Origin: Nitrincola alkalisediminis
GTDB lineage: Bacteria > Pseudomonadota > Gammaproteobacteria > Pseudomonadales > Balneatricaceae
Reading direction: 5' to 3'
Assembly: GCF_009821115.1 (NCBI RefSeq)
Contig: NZ_VYTY01000002.1
Span: forward strand, 310,001-374,000
Length of the DNA stretch: 64,000 nt
A program made the position numbers and the translations under genes. Of the stretch, positions 10,132-19,365 are shown one piece after another (position 1 is the stretch's first letter; each line of letters begins with the position of its first letter). Under the pieces are notes generated by a model, which worked only from the letters and a program-made list of their open reading frames with translations, was not told the origin of the DNA and searched no databases.

Positions 10132-10487
10132 TGGAAGCCTTATTTGCATTTTGTGTTGGGATACTGACCACTTGCGGCATTTTTTTGGTGTTACGCAGCC
10201 GAACCTTTCCTGTGGTGGTTGGACTGACACTATTAAGTTATGCCGTTAATTTATTCCTGTTCTCCATGGGACGCTTATCCGTTGACTCGGCTGCCGTCAT
10301 AGGGGCTAACAGCACCTATGCCGATCCACTGCCTCAGGCATTGGTACTCACGGCCATCGTTATCGGATTTGCGATGACTGCGTTTGTTGTAATTTTATCG
10401 ATGAGAGGGCGAGGTGATCTTGGAAATGACCACGTTGATGGACGCATTCCAGATCACTCATCACTCACGGACAAGGAGAAATCTTGA
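10131..10487 (+). CDS. mrpC: Mrp Na+/H+ antiporter subunit C
   Basis: The 118-residue protein has three membrane helices and the MrpC/NuoK-like signature (PLPQALVLTAIVIGFAMTAF around residues 67-86). It is homologous to NuoK of complex I and forms part of the hydrophobic core of the antiporter with subunits A and D. The start ATG overlaps the stop of the AB gene by one base, and its own stop overlaps the start of subunit D, so the genes are translationally coupled. It ends in a short charged tail. Confidence 0.93.
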   Translation: MEALFAFCVGILTTCGIFLVLRSRTFPVVVGLTLLSYAVNLFLFSMGRLSVDSAAVIGANSTYADPLPQALVLTAIVIGFAMTAFVVILSMRGRGDLGNDHVDGRIPDHSSLTDKEKS

Positions 10488-12001
10488 TGCAACACTTGGT
10501 CATCATGCCATTTCTACTGCCATTATTAGCGGGTGTATTGCTGATCCTTCCACCGATTCAAAACAGCATTACACGTCAGCGCATCTTTGCGGTAGGCTCA
10601 TCTATGCTGGTATTGGTGGTGTCCAGCGGTCTTCTTAAAGAAGTCATGTCCCAGGGAACACAACTCTACGCGCTAGGCAACTGGTCAGCACCCTACGGCA
10701 TCGTACTTGTTGCGGATCCATTGGCGGCGCTACTGGTGCTTTTAACCTCAATTCTGGCCCTTGCCTCCATTCTCTATGCCTGTGCAGGTGAAGATGAAAC
10801 GGGCATGTATTATCACACCCTGATATTACTCTTAGTGGCAGGTGTTAACGGCGCTTTCCTAACTGGGGATTTATTCAACTTATTCGTTTGCTTTGAAATT
10901 CTGTTGATCGCGTCCTATGCTTTGCTCATACATGGCGGTGGCAAACACAAGACCCAGGCGAGTCTACATTACGTTATTTTAAACTTGGTCGGATCGAGTA
11001 TCTTCTTGTTTGCCCTTGGTATTCTTTACGGAATGCTTGGCACGCTAAACACAGCAGATATGGCGGTAAAACTTCAAACCCTTGACCCTGATGAAACCAC
11101 ACTGGTTAAAATTGCAGGATTACTGCTACTTATTGTATTTGGTCTAAAGTCAGCCATGCTTCCCCTCCACTTCTGGTTGCCCAGAACCTATGCCGCAGCC
11201 AGTGCTCCAGTTGCCGCCATGTTTGCCATTATGACCAAAGTGGGCATTTACAGCATCTTTAGGGTACATACCGTTATTTTTGGCGATTTTGCTGGTGATC
11301 TAGCCAATATTGCGCAGTTTTGGCTCTGGCCGATTGCCGTGCTAACCCTGATCGCAGGGGCCATTGGCGCGCTGGCCAGCCAAAATCTGAAGATGCTAAC
11401 CGCCAACATGATTCTAATCTCGGTGGGAACACTCCTAACTGGGGCCGCACTCGGACGTGAGGATGCCAGTGGCGCTTCATTCTACTACCTGCTGCACACC
11501 ACCTTGGTGTCGGCCGCGATGTTTTTAATTGCAGATTTGATTGCCAAACAGCGCGGCAAAGCCGCTGACCGTTTCGTAGCGGCTCGACTCATGAAGCAGC
11601 GTGATCTACTGGCCGGCTTATACTTTGTAGCGGCAATTGCCATGGTGGGTATGCCCCCGCTATCCGGCTTTATTGGAAAAGCACTGCTACTGCAATCGGC
11701 CCATACAGGCGCTGAAATGGGCTGGGTATGGTCGTCGATCTTGTTCGCCGGATTGGCATCAATTATCGCTCTCTCGAGAGCCGGAACCACCCTTTTCTGG
11801 CGTACCACCGGAAATACCGCCGATACTGATGGTAACCCTGTGCATATTACCCAGCTAATGGCGATTGTATTCTTACTTAGCCTTTCCCCTTTATTGGTCT
11901 TGTTTGCCGGCCCTATTACCAGCATGACGCATGAAGCAGCGGCGGTTTTACACAACCCCGAGCTCTCGGTTCGTGCTCTGTTGCCAGTGTTAGGAGAATA
12001 A
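10487..12001 (+). CDS. mrpD: Mrp Na+/H+ antiporter subunit D
   Basis: This 504-residue NuoN/NuoM-like subunit is strongly hydrophobic. It has the antiporter-type membrane motifs, including FEILLIASYALLIHGGGK (about residues 137-154) and LPLHFWLPRTYAAASAPVAA (about 223-242). With subunit A it is thought to carry the ion translocation paths. I take the ATG at 10487, which overlaps the TGA of subunit C by one base and follows an AAGGAGA ribosome site. A TTG three bases upstream is possible but less likely. It is third in the operon, and subunit E follows after 5 bp. Confidence 0.93.
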   Translation: MQHLVIMPFLLPLLAGVLLILPPIQNSITRQRIFAVGSSMLVLVVSSGLLKEVMSQGTQLYALGNWSAPYGIVLVADPLAALLVLLTSILALASILYACAGEDETGMYYHTLILLLVAGVNGAFLTGDLFNLFVCFEILLIASYALLIHGGGKHKTQASLHYVILNLVGSSIFLFALGILYGMLGTLNTADMAVKLQTLDPDETTLVKIAGLLLLIVFGLKSAMLPLHFWLPRTYAAASAPVAAMFAIMTKVGIYSIFRVHTVIFGDFAGDLANIAQFWLWPIAVLTLIAGAIGALASQNLKMLTANMILISVGTLLTGAALGREDASGASFYYLLHTTLVSAAMFLIADLIAKQRGKAADRFVAARLMKQRDLLAGLYFVAAIAMVGMPPLSGFIGKALLLQSAHTGAEMGWVWSSILFAGLASIIALSRAGTTLFWRTTGNTADTDGNPVHITQLMAIVFLLSLSPLLVLFAGPITSMTHEAAAVLHNPELSVRALLPVLGE

Positions 12002-12006
12002 CTGTC

Positions 12007-12510
12007 ATGTTAGCAAAACCTCGTTTTAAATGGCTGCCCATGCCCTATCACAGCATCTTGTTATTTGTCACATGGCTGCTGCTAAACAACACACTGGCAC
12101 CTGGACATCTGTTCTTGGGGTCGGTGTTGGCATTGGGTATTCCTCTGCTCACCTCTAGCTTAAGCAAACCACAACCCGCACTGCATAAACCCATGCACAC
12201 GTTTCGTTATGCTTTACGGGTTCTGGGGGATATCGTGACGGCAAACCTCGAAGTCGCCATTCAAGTTATGGGGCCAATCAAAAATCTCAACCCAGGTTTT
12301 TTTGCGGTACCACTTGACCTTGAAGGTGAGCTTCCAATTACCCTTTTAGCCAGCACCGTCTCTTTAACACCAGGCACGGTCAGCTCCGAAGTGTCTGAAT
12401 GTCGGAAGTTTCTCTATGTCCACGCACTCACCATGAAAAATGAAGAAGAGCTGATTCAAACGATTAAACAACGTTATGAAGCGCCATTAATGGAGATATT
12501 TTCATGTTAA
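12007..12510 (+). CDS. mrpE: Mrp Na+/H+ antiporter subunit E
   Basis: The 167-residue protein has two N-terminal membrane helices and a cytoplasmic domain with the MrpE pattern: PVxLD near residue 101, then STVSLTPGTVS at 117-127. MrpE is needed for full complex assembly and activity but has no complex I counterpart. It lies 5 bp after subunit D, and its end overlaps the start of subunit F by 7 bp, consistent with coupled translation. Confidence 0.92.
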   Translation: MLAKPRFKWLPMPYHSILLFVTWLLLNNTLAPGHLFLGSVLALGIPLLTSSLSKPQPALHKPMHTFRYALRVLGDIVTANLEVAIQVMGPIKNLNPGFFAVPLDLEGELPITLLASTVSLTPGTVSSEVSECRKFLYVHALTMKNEEELIQTIKQRYEAPLMEIFSC

Positions 12511-12773
12511 GTTGGACTGTATCCTTGGTAACGGCCATGGTGGCCATTTCATTGATTCTCAATTTATGGCGACTGTTTGCAGGCCCAGACTTACCTGATC
12601 GCCTGCTGGCGTTGGATACCATGTATATCAACAGTATCGCACTTATCATTTTACTGGGTATCTGGCTGGGGTCGGCGTTGTACTTTGAAGCAGCGCTTTT
12701 AATTGCAATGTTAGGTTTTATCAGCACCGCAGCATTGTGTAAGTATTTACTGCGCGGCGATATTATTGAATAG
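12504..12773 (+). CDS. mrpF: Mrp Na+/H+ antiporter subunit F
   Basis: An 89-residue, three-helix membrane protein with the family pattern GPDLPDRLLALD (residues 27-38). Subunit F is a small structural part of the antiporter complex. Homologues are also known for bile salt or cholate efflux when studied alone. It overlaps the E subunit gene and lies 8 bp before the G subunit gene. Confidence 0.92.
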   Translation: MLSWTVSLVTAMVAISLILNLWRLFAGPDLPDRLLALDTMYINSIALIILLGIWLGSALYFEAALLIAMLGFISTAALCKYLLRGDIIE

Positions 12774-12781
12774 GCCTAAAG

Positions 12782-13162
12782 ATGAATTTTTTACTTGAAC
12801 TGATTGTTTCTATTTTTTTACTGATTGGCGGCATCTTTATTTTAGTCGGCTCGATTGGCTTAGTGCGCTTACCGGATTTTTTTATGCGGCTGCATGCGCC
12901 AACAAAAGCAACTACACTGGGTATGGGTGGCTTGTTGATCGCATCAATGATTTTATTCACCGTTCGAGAGTCTGGCATTAGTGTTCATGAATTACTGATT
13001 ACACTGTTTTTATTCATTACAGCTCCCGTCAGTGCGCACATGATGGCTAAAACAGCATTGCATCAAAAAAATAAGATGATTGAACGAACCACAGGGCAAG
13101 AGCTGATAGAAAGAGCAAGACAACAAAAAGCCCCTGATGTGAAATCCAGCCTTAACGACTGA
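12782..13162 (+). CDS. mrpG: Mrp Na+/H+ antiporter subunit G
   Basis: The 126-residue protein has three hydrophobic segments and the MrpG signature: GSIGLVRLPDFFMRLHAPTK (residues 22-41), then TAPVSAHMM near residue 80. A hydrophilic tail follows. It completes the AB-C-D-E-F-G order. After its stop lies a shared bidirectional terminator facing the Nudix gene on the other strand. Confidence 0.93.
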   Translation: MNFLLELIVSIFLLIGGIFILVGSIGLVRLPDFFMRLHAPTKATTLGMGGLLIASMILFTVRESGISVHELLITLFLFITAPVSAHMMAKTALHQKNKMIERTTGQELIERARQQKAPDVKSSLND

Positions 13163-13180
13163 CCCGTCATAGAAACAAAA

Positions 13181-13215
13181 AAAATGCCGAGTGGCTTGAT
13201 ATCACTCGGCATTTT
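13181..13215. terminator. Bidirectional terminator between the Mrp operon and the argJ-Nudix genes
   Basis: A perfect 13-bp stem, AAAATGCCGAGTG (13181-13193) with CACTCGGCATTTT (13203-13215) and a 9-base loop, has T runs after the stem on both strands. It lies between convergent genes and can serve both. Confidence 0.9.
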
Positions 13216-13253
13216 ATAAATCTGTCGGATGTATTGAGTTAAACTAAAAACAC

Positions 13254-14195
13254 TCAGTTAGGCCAAAAAGCTGAAATTGAAGCAACTCCTTGTGCACCCG
13301 CTTCCCGTGCAGACTGAAAATCCACCTGAGACAACCCGCCAAGCGCATAGACAGGTAACGTCACGTCAGAAACCCACTGATGAAACCTCTGCCAACCTAT
13401 ACCTGCTTGCTCAGGGTGAGTTTGTGTCGCCTTCACAGGTGACAAGAATACAAAATCACATCCTTTGGATTGTGCTCGTTGCAATGCGTCCGGTGAATGA
13501 CACGCAGCACTCAGCCATTGCCCTTTAAATGCTCGTCTTTCCATTAGATCATTTAAGCGAGGCTCAGTTAAATGCAAGGCCTGCGCATTCAGCGTATTGG
13601 CCAATGTAAGCGATGTATTGACCTGAAGGATGGCCTGATGCGCGTCACAGATAGGCTTAAGCAAATGAAACACAGCTGCGTAATCTCGCTCCGATAGCGA
13701 GTGATCTCTGAGCTGAATCCAACGACAACCTTGTTCAAGTAGGGATTGCACCTTCGAACAAAATGCATCTTGGTTTGCAGCCTGGCCTGTAATGGCAATA
13801 TGACTAGGCAATCGAACGGCAGAAAGAATCGGAACATTCGCCGCAGGGAAGCTGTATTCCTCTAAATGATTGAGATCAACCCAGCGTATCTCCTGCCCTT
13901 CCATTCCTTTGGCTTCACCGGTAAAGCGATTAATATCCCATACGTCCAAGAGAACTGAGCAATCATCATAATGGTATGGGATACGAATAAGGGGGGTCGC
14001 TTCGTGCACATGAAGCGCTAACTCTTCATTGAGTTCACGCACCAAGGCTTGGTAAGGTGGCTCATCGCCTTCAACCTTACCGCCTGGAAACTCCCATAAT
14101 CCACCTTGATGCCTGTTTTTAGGCCTAAGGGCAATCAGAATTTGGCCTTTGGCATTTCTGATAACCCCAACCATAACATGAATCAAGGACTTCAT
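13254..14195 (-). CDS. Nudix hydrolase fused to a TenI/ThiE-like domain (MutT-type)
   Basis: The 313-residue protein has an N-terminal MutT-like Nudix domain with box GGKVEGDEPPYQALVRELNE (about residues 36-55, followed by ELAL). The core REL-x-EE is intact, but the final box glycine is Ala. The Nudix half should hydrolyse oxidised nucleotides such as 8-oxo-dGTP. From about residue 135 a TIM-barrel of the TMP synthase/TenI superfamily follows. The thiamine phosphate synthase diphosphate-binding residues look degraded (LSPVKATQTHPEQAG instead of the usual GPxxxTxTK), so true ThiE activity is doubtful. Such fusions are known beside argJ and secA in Pseudomonas. The ATG directly abuts the argJ stop, so they are co-transcribed. 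Confidence 0.88.
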   Translation of the reverse strand: MKSLIHVMVGVIRNAKGQILIALRPKNRHQGGLWEFPGGKVEGDEPPYQALVRELNEELALHVHEATPLIRIPYHYDDCSVLLDVWDINRFTGEAKGMEGQEIRWVDLNHLEEYSFPAANVPILSAVRLPSHIAITGQAANQDAFCSKVQSLLEQGCRWIQLRDHSLSERDYAAVFHLLKPICDAHQAILQVNTSLTLANTLNAQALHLTEPRLNDLMERRAFKGQWLSAACHSPDALQRAQSKGCDFVFLSPVKATQTHPEQAGIGWQRFHQWVSDVTLPVYALGGLSQVDFQSAREAGAQGVASISAFWPN

Positions 14196-15416
14196 TTAGG
14201 AGCGATATTCCGCATTGATGGTGACATAATCGTGAGACAAATCAGTTGTCCAAACTTGATCAGCAAAGCCACCACGATTCAGAATCACGCGAATACAAAT
14301 ATTCTCGCGGTTCATCACCTCCTGTCCTTGCTCTTCTGTATAGCTCGTAGCACGGGCCCCTTTATCGACGATGCACACTTCATCTAACCAGATCTGCACA
14401 TCACTTACATCGAGTTCATGAACGCCTGCACGACCTACACATGCAAGTATACGTCCCCAGTTTGGATCAGAAGCAAATAATGCTGTTTTGACCAAAGGTG
14501 AGTGAGCTATGGTATAAGCGACCTTCAAGGCTTCTTCCGTGCTGCCTGCTTTCTCAACACGAACCTCTACAAACTTAGTCGCGCCCTCACCGTCTTTAAC
14601 AATGGCATGCGCTAGGGACAACATAACTTGATCCAATGCCTGCGTAAAACGCTCCATCAACACAGGCTCAAGGTCGGTAATTTCAACACCGCTTTGACCT
14701 GTTGCAACCAAAATACAGGCATCATTCGTTGAAGTATCACCATCCACTGTGATTCGATTAAATGAGCGATCACTCGCATGGCTCAACAAACGTTGCAATA
14801 AATTGGGCTCGACCTCTGCATCGGTGGCGACGTATCCAAGCATTGTGGCCATGTTTGGCATAATCATGCCTGAGCCTTTGGAAATACCGGTTACGGTTAC
14901 CGTTTTACCTTGGTACTCAAACTGGACACTGGCGCCCTTGGGACGTGTATCCGTTGTCATGATCCCGTGAGCCGCCTCTTCCCAACCTTCTTCTGACAGA
15001 TTAGCGATAGCACTGTCTAAACCCGCCGTGATTTTGGCGACAGGCAAAGGCTCGCCTATAACACCTGTCGAAAACGGAAGAATCGACTCTGCATCACAGC
15101 GCATTTTACTGGCCAACGCTTGGCAGCATGCCTCGGCATCAACTATGCCCTGCTCCCCTGTGCCCGCATTCGCATTGCCGGTATTCGTCAGGAGATACCT
15201 AGGCAAGGCACCTGTCGCTAAATGCTTTTTTGCAACTCGAACGGGGGCTGCACAAAACTGGTTTAGGGTAAATACCGACGCCAATGAAGAGCCAACGGGT
15301 ATTTCCATCACCACCAGATCTTTTCGTCCTGGTTTTTTTATGCCTGCAGAGCCTGTTCCTAGCTTAAACCCTTTGACAGGGTGATACACGATCGCTTCTT
15401 CTTTGCCGACTGCCAT
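14196..15416 (-). CDS. argJ: Bifunctional glutamate N-acetyltransferase / amino-acid N-acetyltransferase ArgJ
   Basis: ArgJ recycles the acetyl group from N-acetylornithine to glutamate in arginine synthesis. The 406-residue form starts at the ATG at 15416 (MAVGKEEAIVYHPVKG), preceded by GAGGT 8 bases upstream; an upstream in-frame ATG at 15506 would run into secA and is rejected. The self-cleavage site is clear: MPNMA-TMLGY, with Thr191 as the new N-terminal nucleophile of the beta chain. It follows secA by 10 bp and abuts the Nudix gene. Whether it also makes N-acetylglutamate from acetyl-CoA (the bifunctional type) cannot be told from sequence. Confidence 0.95.
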   Translation of the reverse strand: MAVGKEEAIVYHPVKGFKLGTGSAGIKKPGRKDLVVMEIPVGSSLASVFTLNQFCAAPVRVAKKHLATGALPRYLLTNTGNANAGTGEQGIVDAEACCQALASKMRCDAESILPFSTGVIGEPLPVAKITAGLDSAIANLSEEGWEEAAHGIMTTDTRPKGASVQFEYQGKTVTVTGISKGSGMIMPNMATMLGYVATDAEVEPNLLQRLLSHASDRSFNRITVDGDTSTNDACILVATGQSGVEITDLEPVLMERFTQALDQVMLSLAHAIVKDGEGATKFVEVRVEKAGSTEEALKVAYTIAHSPLVKTALFASDPNWGRILACVGRAGVHELDVSDVQIWLDEVCIVDKGARATSYTEEQGQEVMNRENICIRVILNRGGFADQVWTTDLSHDYVTINAEYRS

Positions 15417-15426
15417 TGTGCTTACC

Positions 15427-18174
15427 TCAGATTTTACCGTGGCATTGTTTATATTTTTTACCTGATCCACATGGACAAGGTTCATTGCGTCCCACTTTAG
15501 CAACATCTCTCACAAAAGGTTCAGACTTATCCGACTCTTCTTGAGCCTCGGCTTGCGCTTGACCGTCTGCGCTCGCAAGACCACTGCTTTGTGAGTGTTC
15601 AAAATTCATTTGTTGGCGCTCTGCCGCTTCTCTACGTTGCTGCTCCATCGCCTCAACCTCTTCAGGTTGACGTACTTTAACGTGGCTCAAGATTCGGACA
15701 ACGTCTTTTTTAATGTTCGTGAGCAAGTTTTGGAAAAGCTGGAAGGCTTCACGCTTATATTCCTGCTTGGGGTTTTTCTGCGCGTAACCACGAAGATGTA
15801 TGCCTTGACGCAACAAATCCATGGTTTGCAAATGTTCTTTCCATAACGTGTCCATGACCTGCAACATCACTTGTTTTTCAAACAAACGAATGGTCTCTGC
15901 CCCAACCAATTGCTCTTTTTCAGTATAGCGCTGGATGATTTCCGCCCGAATACGTTCACGCAAGGGCTCTTCATAGAGGTTCTTGTCTTCATCCAACCAC
16001 GTTTGGATTGGCAAGGCGACCGAGAACTCTATTTCGAGAGCCTTTTCAAGCCCCTCAATATCCCAAGTTTCAGGCAAGCTCTGAGGCGCGATAAATTCGT
16101 TAATCGTGTCTTCCACCACTTCGTCACGAATCGCATTGATTGTTTCAGAAATATCGTTAGTGCTCATCAACTCGTTGCGCTGATCATAGACAACTGTACG
16201 CTGGTCATTTGCAACATCATCGTATTCCAAGAGGTTTTTACGGATATCAAAGTTGCGCCCTTCAACTTTACGCTGGGCTTTTTCAATCGCATTACTCACC
16301 ATTTTGTGCTCAATGGCTTCGCCCTTTTCCATCCCTAAGGCTTGCATAAATTGACGAACACGATCCGATGCAAAGATTCGCATTAAATCATCTTCCATCG
16401 ATAAGAAGAAACGCGTCGAACCTGGATCGCCCTGACGTCCAGCACGCCCACGTAACTGGTTGTCAATTCGACGAGACTCATGACGCTCTGTTCCCAGAAT
16501 ATGCAAACCACCAGCCGCCAACACTTGATCATGACGTTGTTGCCAATCGGCTTTAACCGCTTCAATTTGCTCCGGTGTCGGGTCTTTTAGCGCAGCCAGC
16601 TCTCTTTCAAGCTTACCGCCTAACATGATATCAGTACCACGACCCGCCATGTTCGTCGCAATCGTAATAGCACCAGGACGTCCGGCATCCGCGACTATTT
16701 CAGCCTCACGGCCATGGTTCTTAGCATTTAGAACATTGTGCTCTATTTTTTCTTTGGTCAGCATGCGTGATAAGAGTTCAGAAGACTCAACCGACGCCGT
16801 ACCGACCAACACAGGCTTATTGTTCTCTTTACAATGCCGGATTTCTTTAACAATTGCGTTAAATTTATCCTCCATCGTAAGATAAATGAGATCATTATGG
16901 TCGATACGCTGAATTTCACGATTCGTCGGGATCACGACAACATCCAAACCATAAATTTGACGTAATTCAAATGCTTCGGTATCAGCGGTTCCCGTCATTC
17001 CTGATAGTTTGTCATACAAACGGAAATAATTTTGGAAGGTGGTCGAAGCCAGCGTTTGGCTTTCCAATTGGATATTGACGCCCTCCTTTGCTTCTACGGC
17101 TTGATGCAAACCCTCTGACCAACGGCGGCCCGGCATAATACGGCCAGTGTGTTCATCGACGATGACAACCTGACCATTTTGCACGATGTAGTCTTTATCT
17201 TTTTGGAAAAGGTAATGCGCGCGAAGTGCAGCCAAAACGTGATGCAGCAAGTTCAAGTTATTCGGTGCATAAAGGCTTTCACCCTCAGCCAACAAACCTT
17301 CTTCGCTTAAAATCTCTTCGATCAACTGATGTCCAGCTTCAGTCAACTCAACCGTTCTATTTTTTTCATCCACGACGAAGTGTTCGTCTATCGTTTGCGT
17401 GTCGTCTTTAACGTCCACTTCTCCAAAGAACTGTTTCAGTTTTGGAATGACGGTATTGATACGCGCATACATAACCGAACTGTCTTCGGCTGGCCCTGAG
17501 ATAATCAATGGCGTACGAGCTTCATCAATTAAGATAGAGTCCACTTCATCGACGATGGCAAAGTTAAAGCCACGTTGAACTTTCTCCTCGATGCTGAACG
17601 CCATGTTGTCGCGCAAGTAGTCGAAGCCGAATTCATTATTGGTGCCATAGGTAATGTCACTGGCATAGGCCGAACGCTTTGTCATCGGATCTTGACCGGA
17701 CAGAATCACACCAACACTCAAACCCAAGGCTTCATAAAGTGGACGCATCCACTCGGCATCACGGCTGGCGAGGTAATCATTGACAGTGACAACATGAACC
17801 CCTTTGCCCGTAATCGCATTTAAATACGCAGGTAAGGTAGCAACAAGTGTTTTACCTTCACCTGTTTTCATTTCGGCTACTTTGCCTTCGTGAAGGGATA
17901 TACCACCGATCATCTGAACATCGAAGTGGCGCATGTTCATCACACGCTTGGAAACCTCACGAACCGTTGCAAAGGCCTCTGGCAAAAGCTTTTCCAAGCT
18001 TTCGCCTTGCTGATAACGTTGGCGGTATTGTTCGGTTAATGCCGTCAGCCCTTCATCACTGAGCTTTTCAAGCTCGGCTTCCCATGCATTGATATCCTTG
18101 ACAGTCCGTTTCATCCGTTTGAGTTCGCGTTCGTTTTTGCTTCCGAAAACTTTTTTCAACAGTGATGTGAGCAT
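15427..18174 (-). CDS. secA: Preprotein translocase ATPase SecA
   Basis: This 915-residue motor drives proteins through SecYEG. The Walker A motif TGEGKT is at 103-109 and the DEVD box at 209-212, followed by the preprotein cross-linking and helical scaffold domains. The C-terminal zinc motif [13 protein letters not shown] (about 898-910) binds SecB and lipids. Length is near E. coli SecA (901). It lies downstream of lpxC, as in E. coli and Pseudomonas, but no secM-like arrest peptide gene is seen in the 187 bp between them. Confidence 0.98.
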   Translation of the reverse strand: MLTSLLKKVFGSKNERELKRMKRTVKDINAWEAELEKLSDEGLTALTEQYRQRYQQGESLEKLLPEAFATVREVSKRVMNMRHFDVQMIGGISLHEGKVAEMKTGEGKTLVATLPAYLNAITGKGVHVVTVNDYLASRDAEWMRPLYEALGLSVGVILSGQDPMTKRSAYASDITYGTNNEFGFDYLRDNMAFSIEEKVQRGFNFAIVDEVDSILIDEARTPLIISGPAEDSSVMYARINTVIPKLKQFFGEVDVKDDTQTIDEHFVVDEKNRTVELTEAGHQLIEEILSEEGLLAEGESLYAPNNLNLLHHVLAALRAHYLFQKDKDYIVQNGQVVIVDEHTGRIMPGRRWSEGLHQAVEAKEGVNIQLESQTLASTTFQNYFRLYDKLSGMTGTADTEAFELRQIYGLDVVVIPTNREIQRIDHNDLIYLTMEDKFNAIVKEIRHCKENNKPVLVGTASVESSELLSRMLTKEKIEHNVLNAKNHGREAEIVADAGRPGAITIATNMAGRGTDIMLGGKLERELAALKDPTPEQIEAVKADWQQRHDQVLAAGGLHILGTERHESRRIDNQLRGRAGRQGDPGSTRFFLSMEDDLMRIFASDRVRQFMQALGMEKGEAIEHKMVSNAIEKAQRKVEGRNFDIRKNLLEYDDVANDQRTVVYDQRNELMSTNDISETINAIRDEVVEDTINEFIAPQSLPETWDIEGLEKALEIEFSVALPIQTWLDEDKNLYEEPLRERIRAEIIQRYTEKEQLVGAETIRLFEKQVMLQVMDTLWKEHLQTMDLLRQGIHLRGYAQKNPKQEYKREAFQLFQNLLTNIKKDVVRILSHVKVRQPEEVEAMEQQRREAAERQQMNFEHSQSSGLASADGQAQAEAQEESDKSEPFVRDVAKVGRNEPCPCGSGKKYKQCHGKI

Positions 18175-18304
18175 AATTCAATTTTTACCATTTATTAGAT
18201 GACGTATGCCCACGCTGGGCAAGAATGCGAAACATTTTACATTGATTGGGGCAGATAGTTGAGGTTTAAACCTTTTTTTCAGGCTTTATTTATAATTTTT
18301 GCTC
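18175..18304 (-). other. secA leader region
   Basis: This gap should carry the secA promoter. A TAAAAT -10-like element (minus strand) lies around 18236-18241, but no convincing -35 goes with it. It also holds a 12-bp perfect palindrome AGGTTTAAACCT (18262-18273) and a small GCCCA/TGGGC hairpin (18208-18220) close to the start codon. No reading frame for SecM is visible. Confidence 0.35.
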
Positions 18305-18330
18305 ATAAAAAAGCCGGAAATGATCCGGCT
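18305..18330 (-). terminator. Terminator after lpxC
   Basis: AGCCGGA (18312-18318) pairs with TCCGGCT (18324-18330) around a 5-base loop. On the minus strand it is followed by a run of six T. It lies 32 bp beyond the lpxC stop and should end the dcw cluster transcript before secA. Confidence 0.82.
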
Positions 18331-18361
18331 ATCCATCCTAATGGATCGTTTCAGCCTTCGA

Positions 18362-19273
18362 CTAGAGGCTCGTCGAGGGTTGATAATCAATTGGAACAGG
18401 CGCTTGACCCTGCTCGAAGGTGACACGCTCGAACGCATCAGGGTGATTTAGCAACTCTCTCAAAAGTAAATTGTTGAGATGATGGCCAGACTTGAAACCG
18501 TAGTACTCGCCAATAATGCTGCGACCTAAAAGATAAAGATCGCCCACAGCATCTAGAATTTTGTGCTTAACAAACTCATTTTCGTAGCGCAAGCCATCTT
18601 GATTCAAGACCTTTTGATCATCGACAACAATCGCGTTATCAAAGTTACCGCCCAAGGCCAAATTGTTGGATCTTAAAAATTCGATGTCTCGCATAAAACC
18701 AAAGGTTCGAGCGCGACTGACCTCTTTGACAAAGTTATGAGAGGAGAACTCAAGCGATGACTCTAAGTGCTTTTCGGTAAATGCAGGATGATCAAACTCG
18801 ATTTTAAATCCCAACTTAAAGCCATTAAAGGGTCGAAAGCTCGCGGTCTTTTCGCCCACTTCAATACCAATGGGCCTTAAAATACGAACAAACTCTTTGG
18901 CTGCACTCTGCTCTTGAATACCCGCGGACTGAATGAGAAAAACGAATGGCGCAGCGCTCCCATCCATAATCGGAATTTCTTCTGCATCGACTTCGATGAT
19001 CGCGTTATCGATGCCTAATCCCGCTAAGGCAGACATGAGGTGCTCAACCGTCGACACACTCGCAGCACCTTCTGCTAAATTCGTCGACAGTTGTGTACTT
19101 ACAACATTTAAAGCAAACGCCGGTATATCGACAATCGGAGTAAGATCAACGCGACGAAAGACAATGCCCATATTTTCAGGAGCCGGCTTAAGTGTCATGT
19201 ACACTTTTTTACCCGAATGCAACCCTATGCCATTCGCCTTTATGCTTCGACTCAGTGTACGCTGCTTGATCAT
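18362..19273 (-). CDS. lpxC: UDP-3-O-acyl-N-acetylglucosamine deacetylase LpxC
   Basis: LpxC performs the committed, zinc-dependent step of lipid A synthesis. The 303-residue protein has the zinc ligands H78 (in VEHLMSAL), H237 and D241 (in HKILDAVGD), and a catalytic His at 264/265 in the SGHH motif. Length equals the usual 303-305. It is the last gene of the dcw cluster, 92 bp after ftsZ, and is followed by a terminator. In enterobacteria LpxC is degraded by FtsH through a C-terminal degron; the tail here ([10 protein letters not shown]) ends in apolar/Ser residues, so similar control is possible but not shown. Confidence 0.98.
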   Translation of the reverse strand: MIKQRTLSRSIKANGIGLHSGKKVYMTLKPAPENMGIVFRRVDLTPIVDIPAFALNVVSTQLSTNLAEGAASVSTVEHLMSALAGLGIDNAIIEVDAEEIPIMDGSAAPFVFLIQSAGIQEQSAAKEFVRILRPIGIEVGEKTASFRPFNGFKLGFKIEFDHPAFTEKHLESSLEFSSHNFVKEVSRARTFGFMRDIEFLRSNNLALGGNFDNAIVVDDQKVLNQDGLRYENEFVKHKILDAVGDLYLLGRSIIGEYYGFKSGHHLNNLLLRELLNHPDAFERVTFEQGQAPVPIDYQPSTSL

Positions 19274-19365
19274 ATTTTCCGCCGCTTGCGCTTCAATCTA
19301 AATGAGAATCATAACAGAATTAACGCTTTTCAAGCAATCCACTCTGCCATGATCCTCTTTGTGAC

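Noticed and set aside
18262-18273. AGGTTTAAACCT followed by T run as a plus-strand terminator
   Set aside because: The palindrome has no room for a loop and no plus-strand gene ends here.
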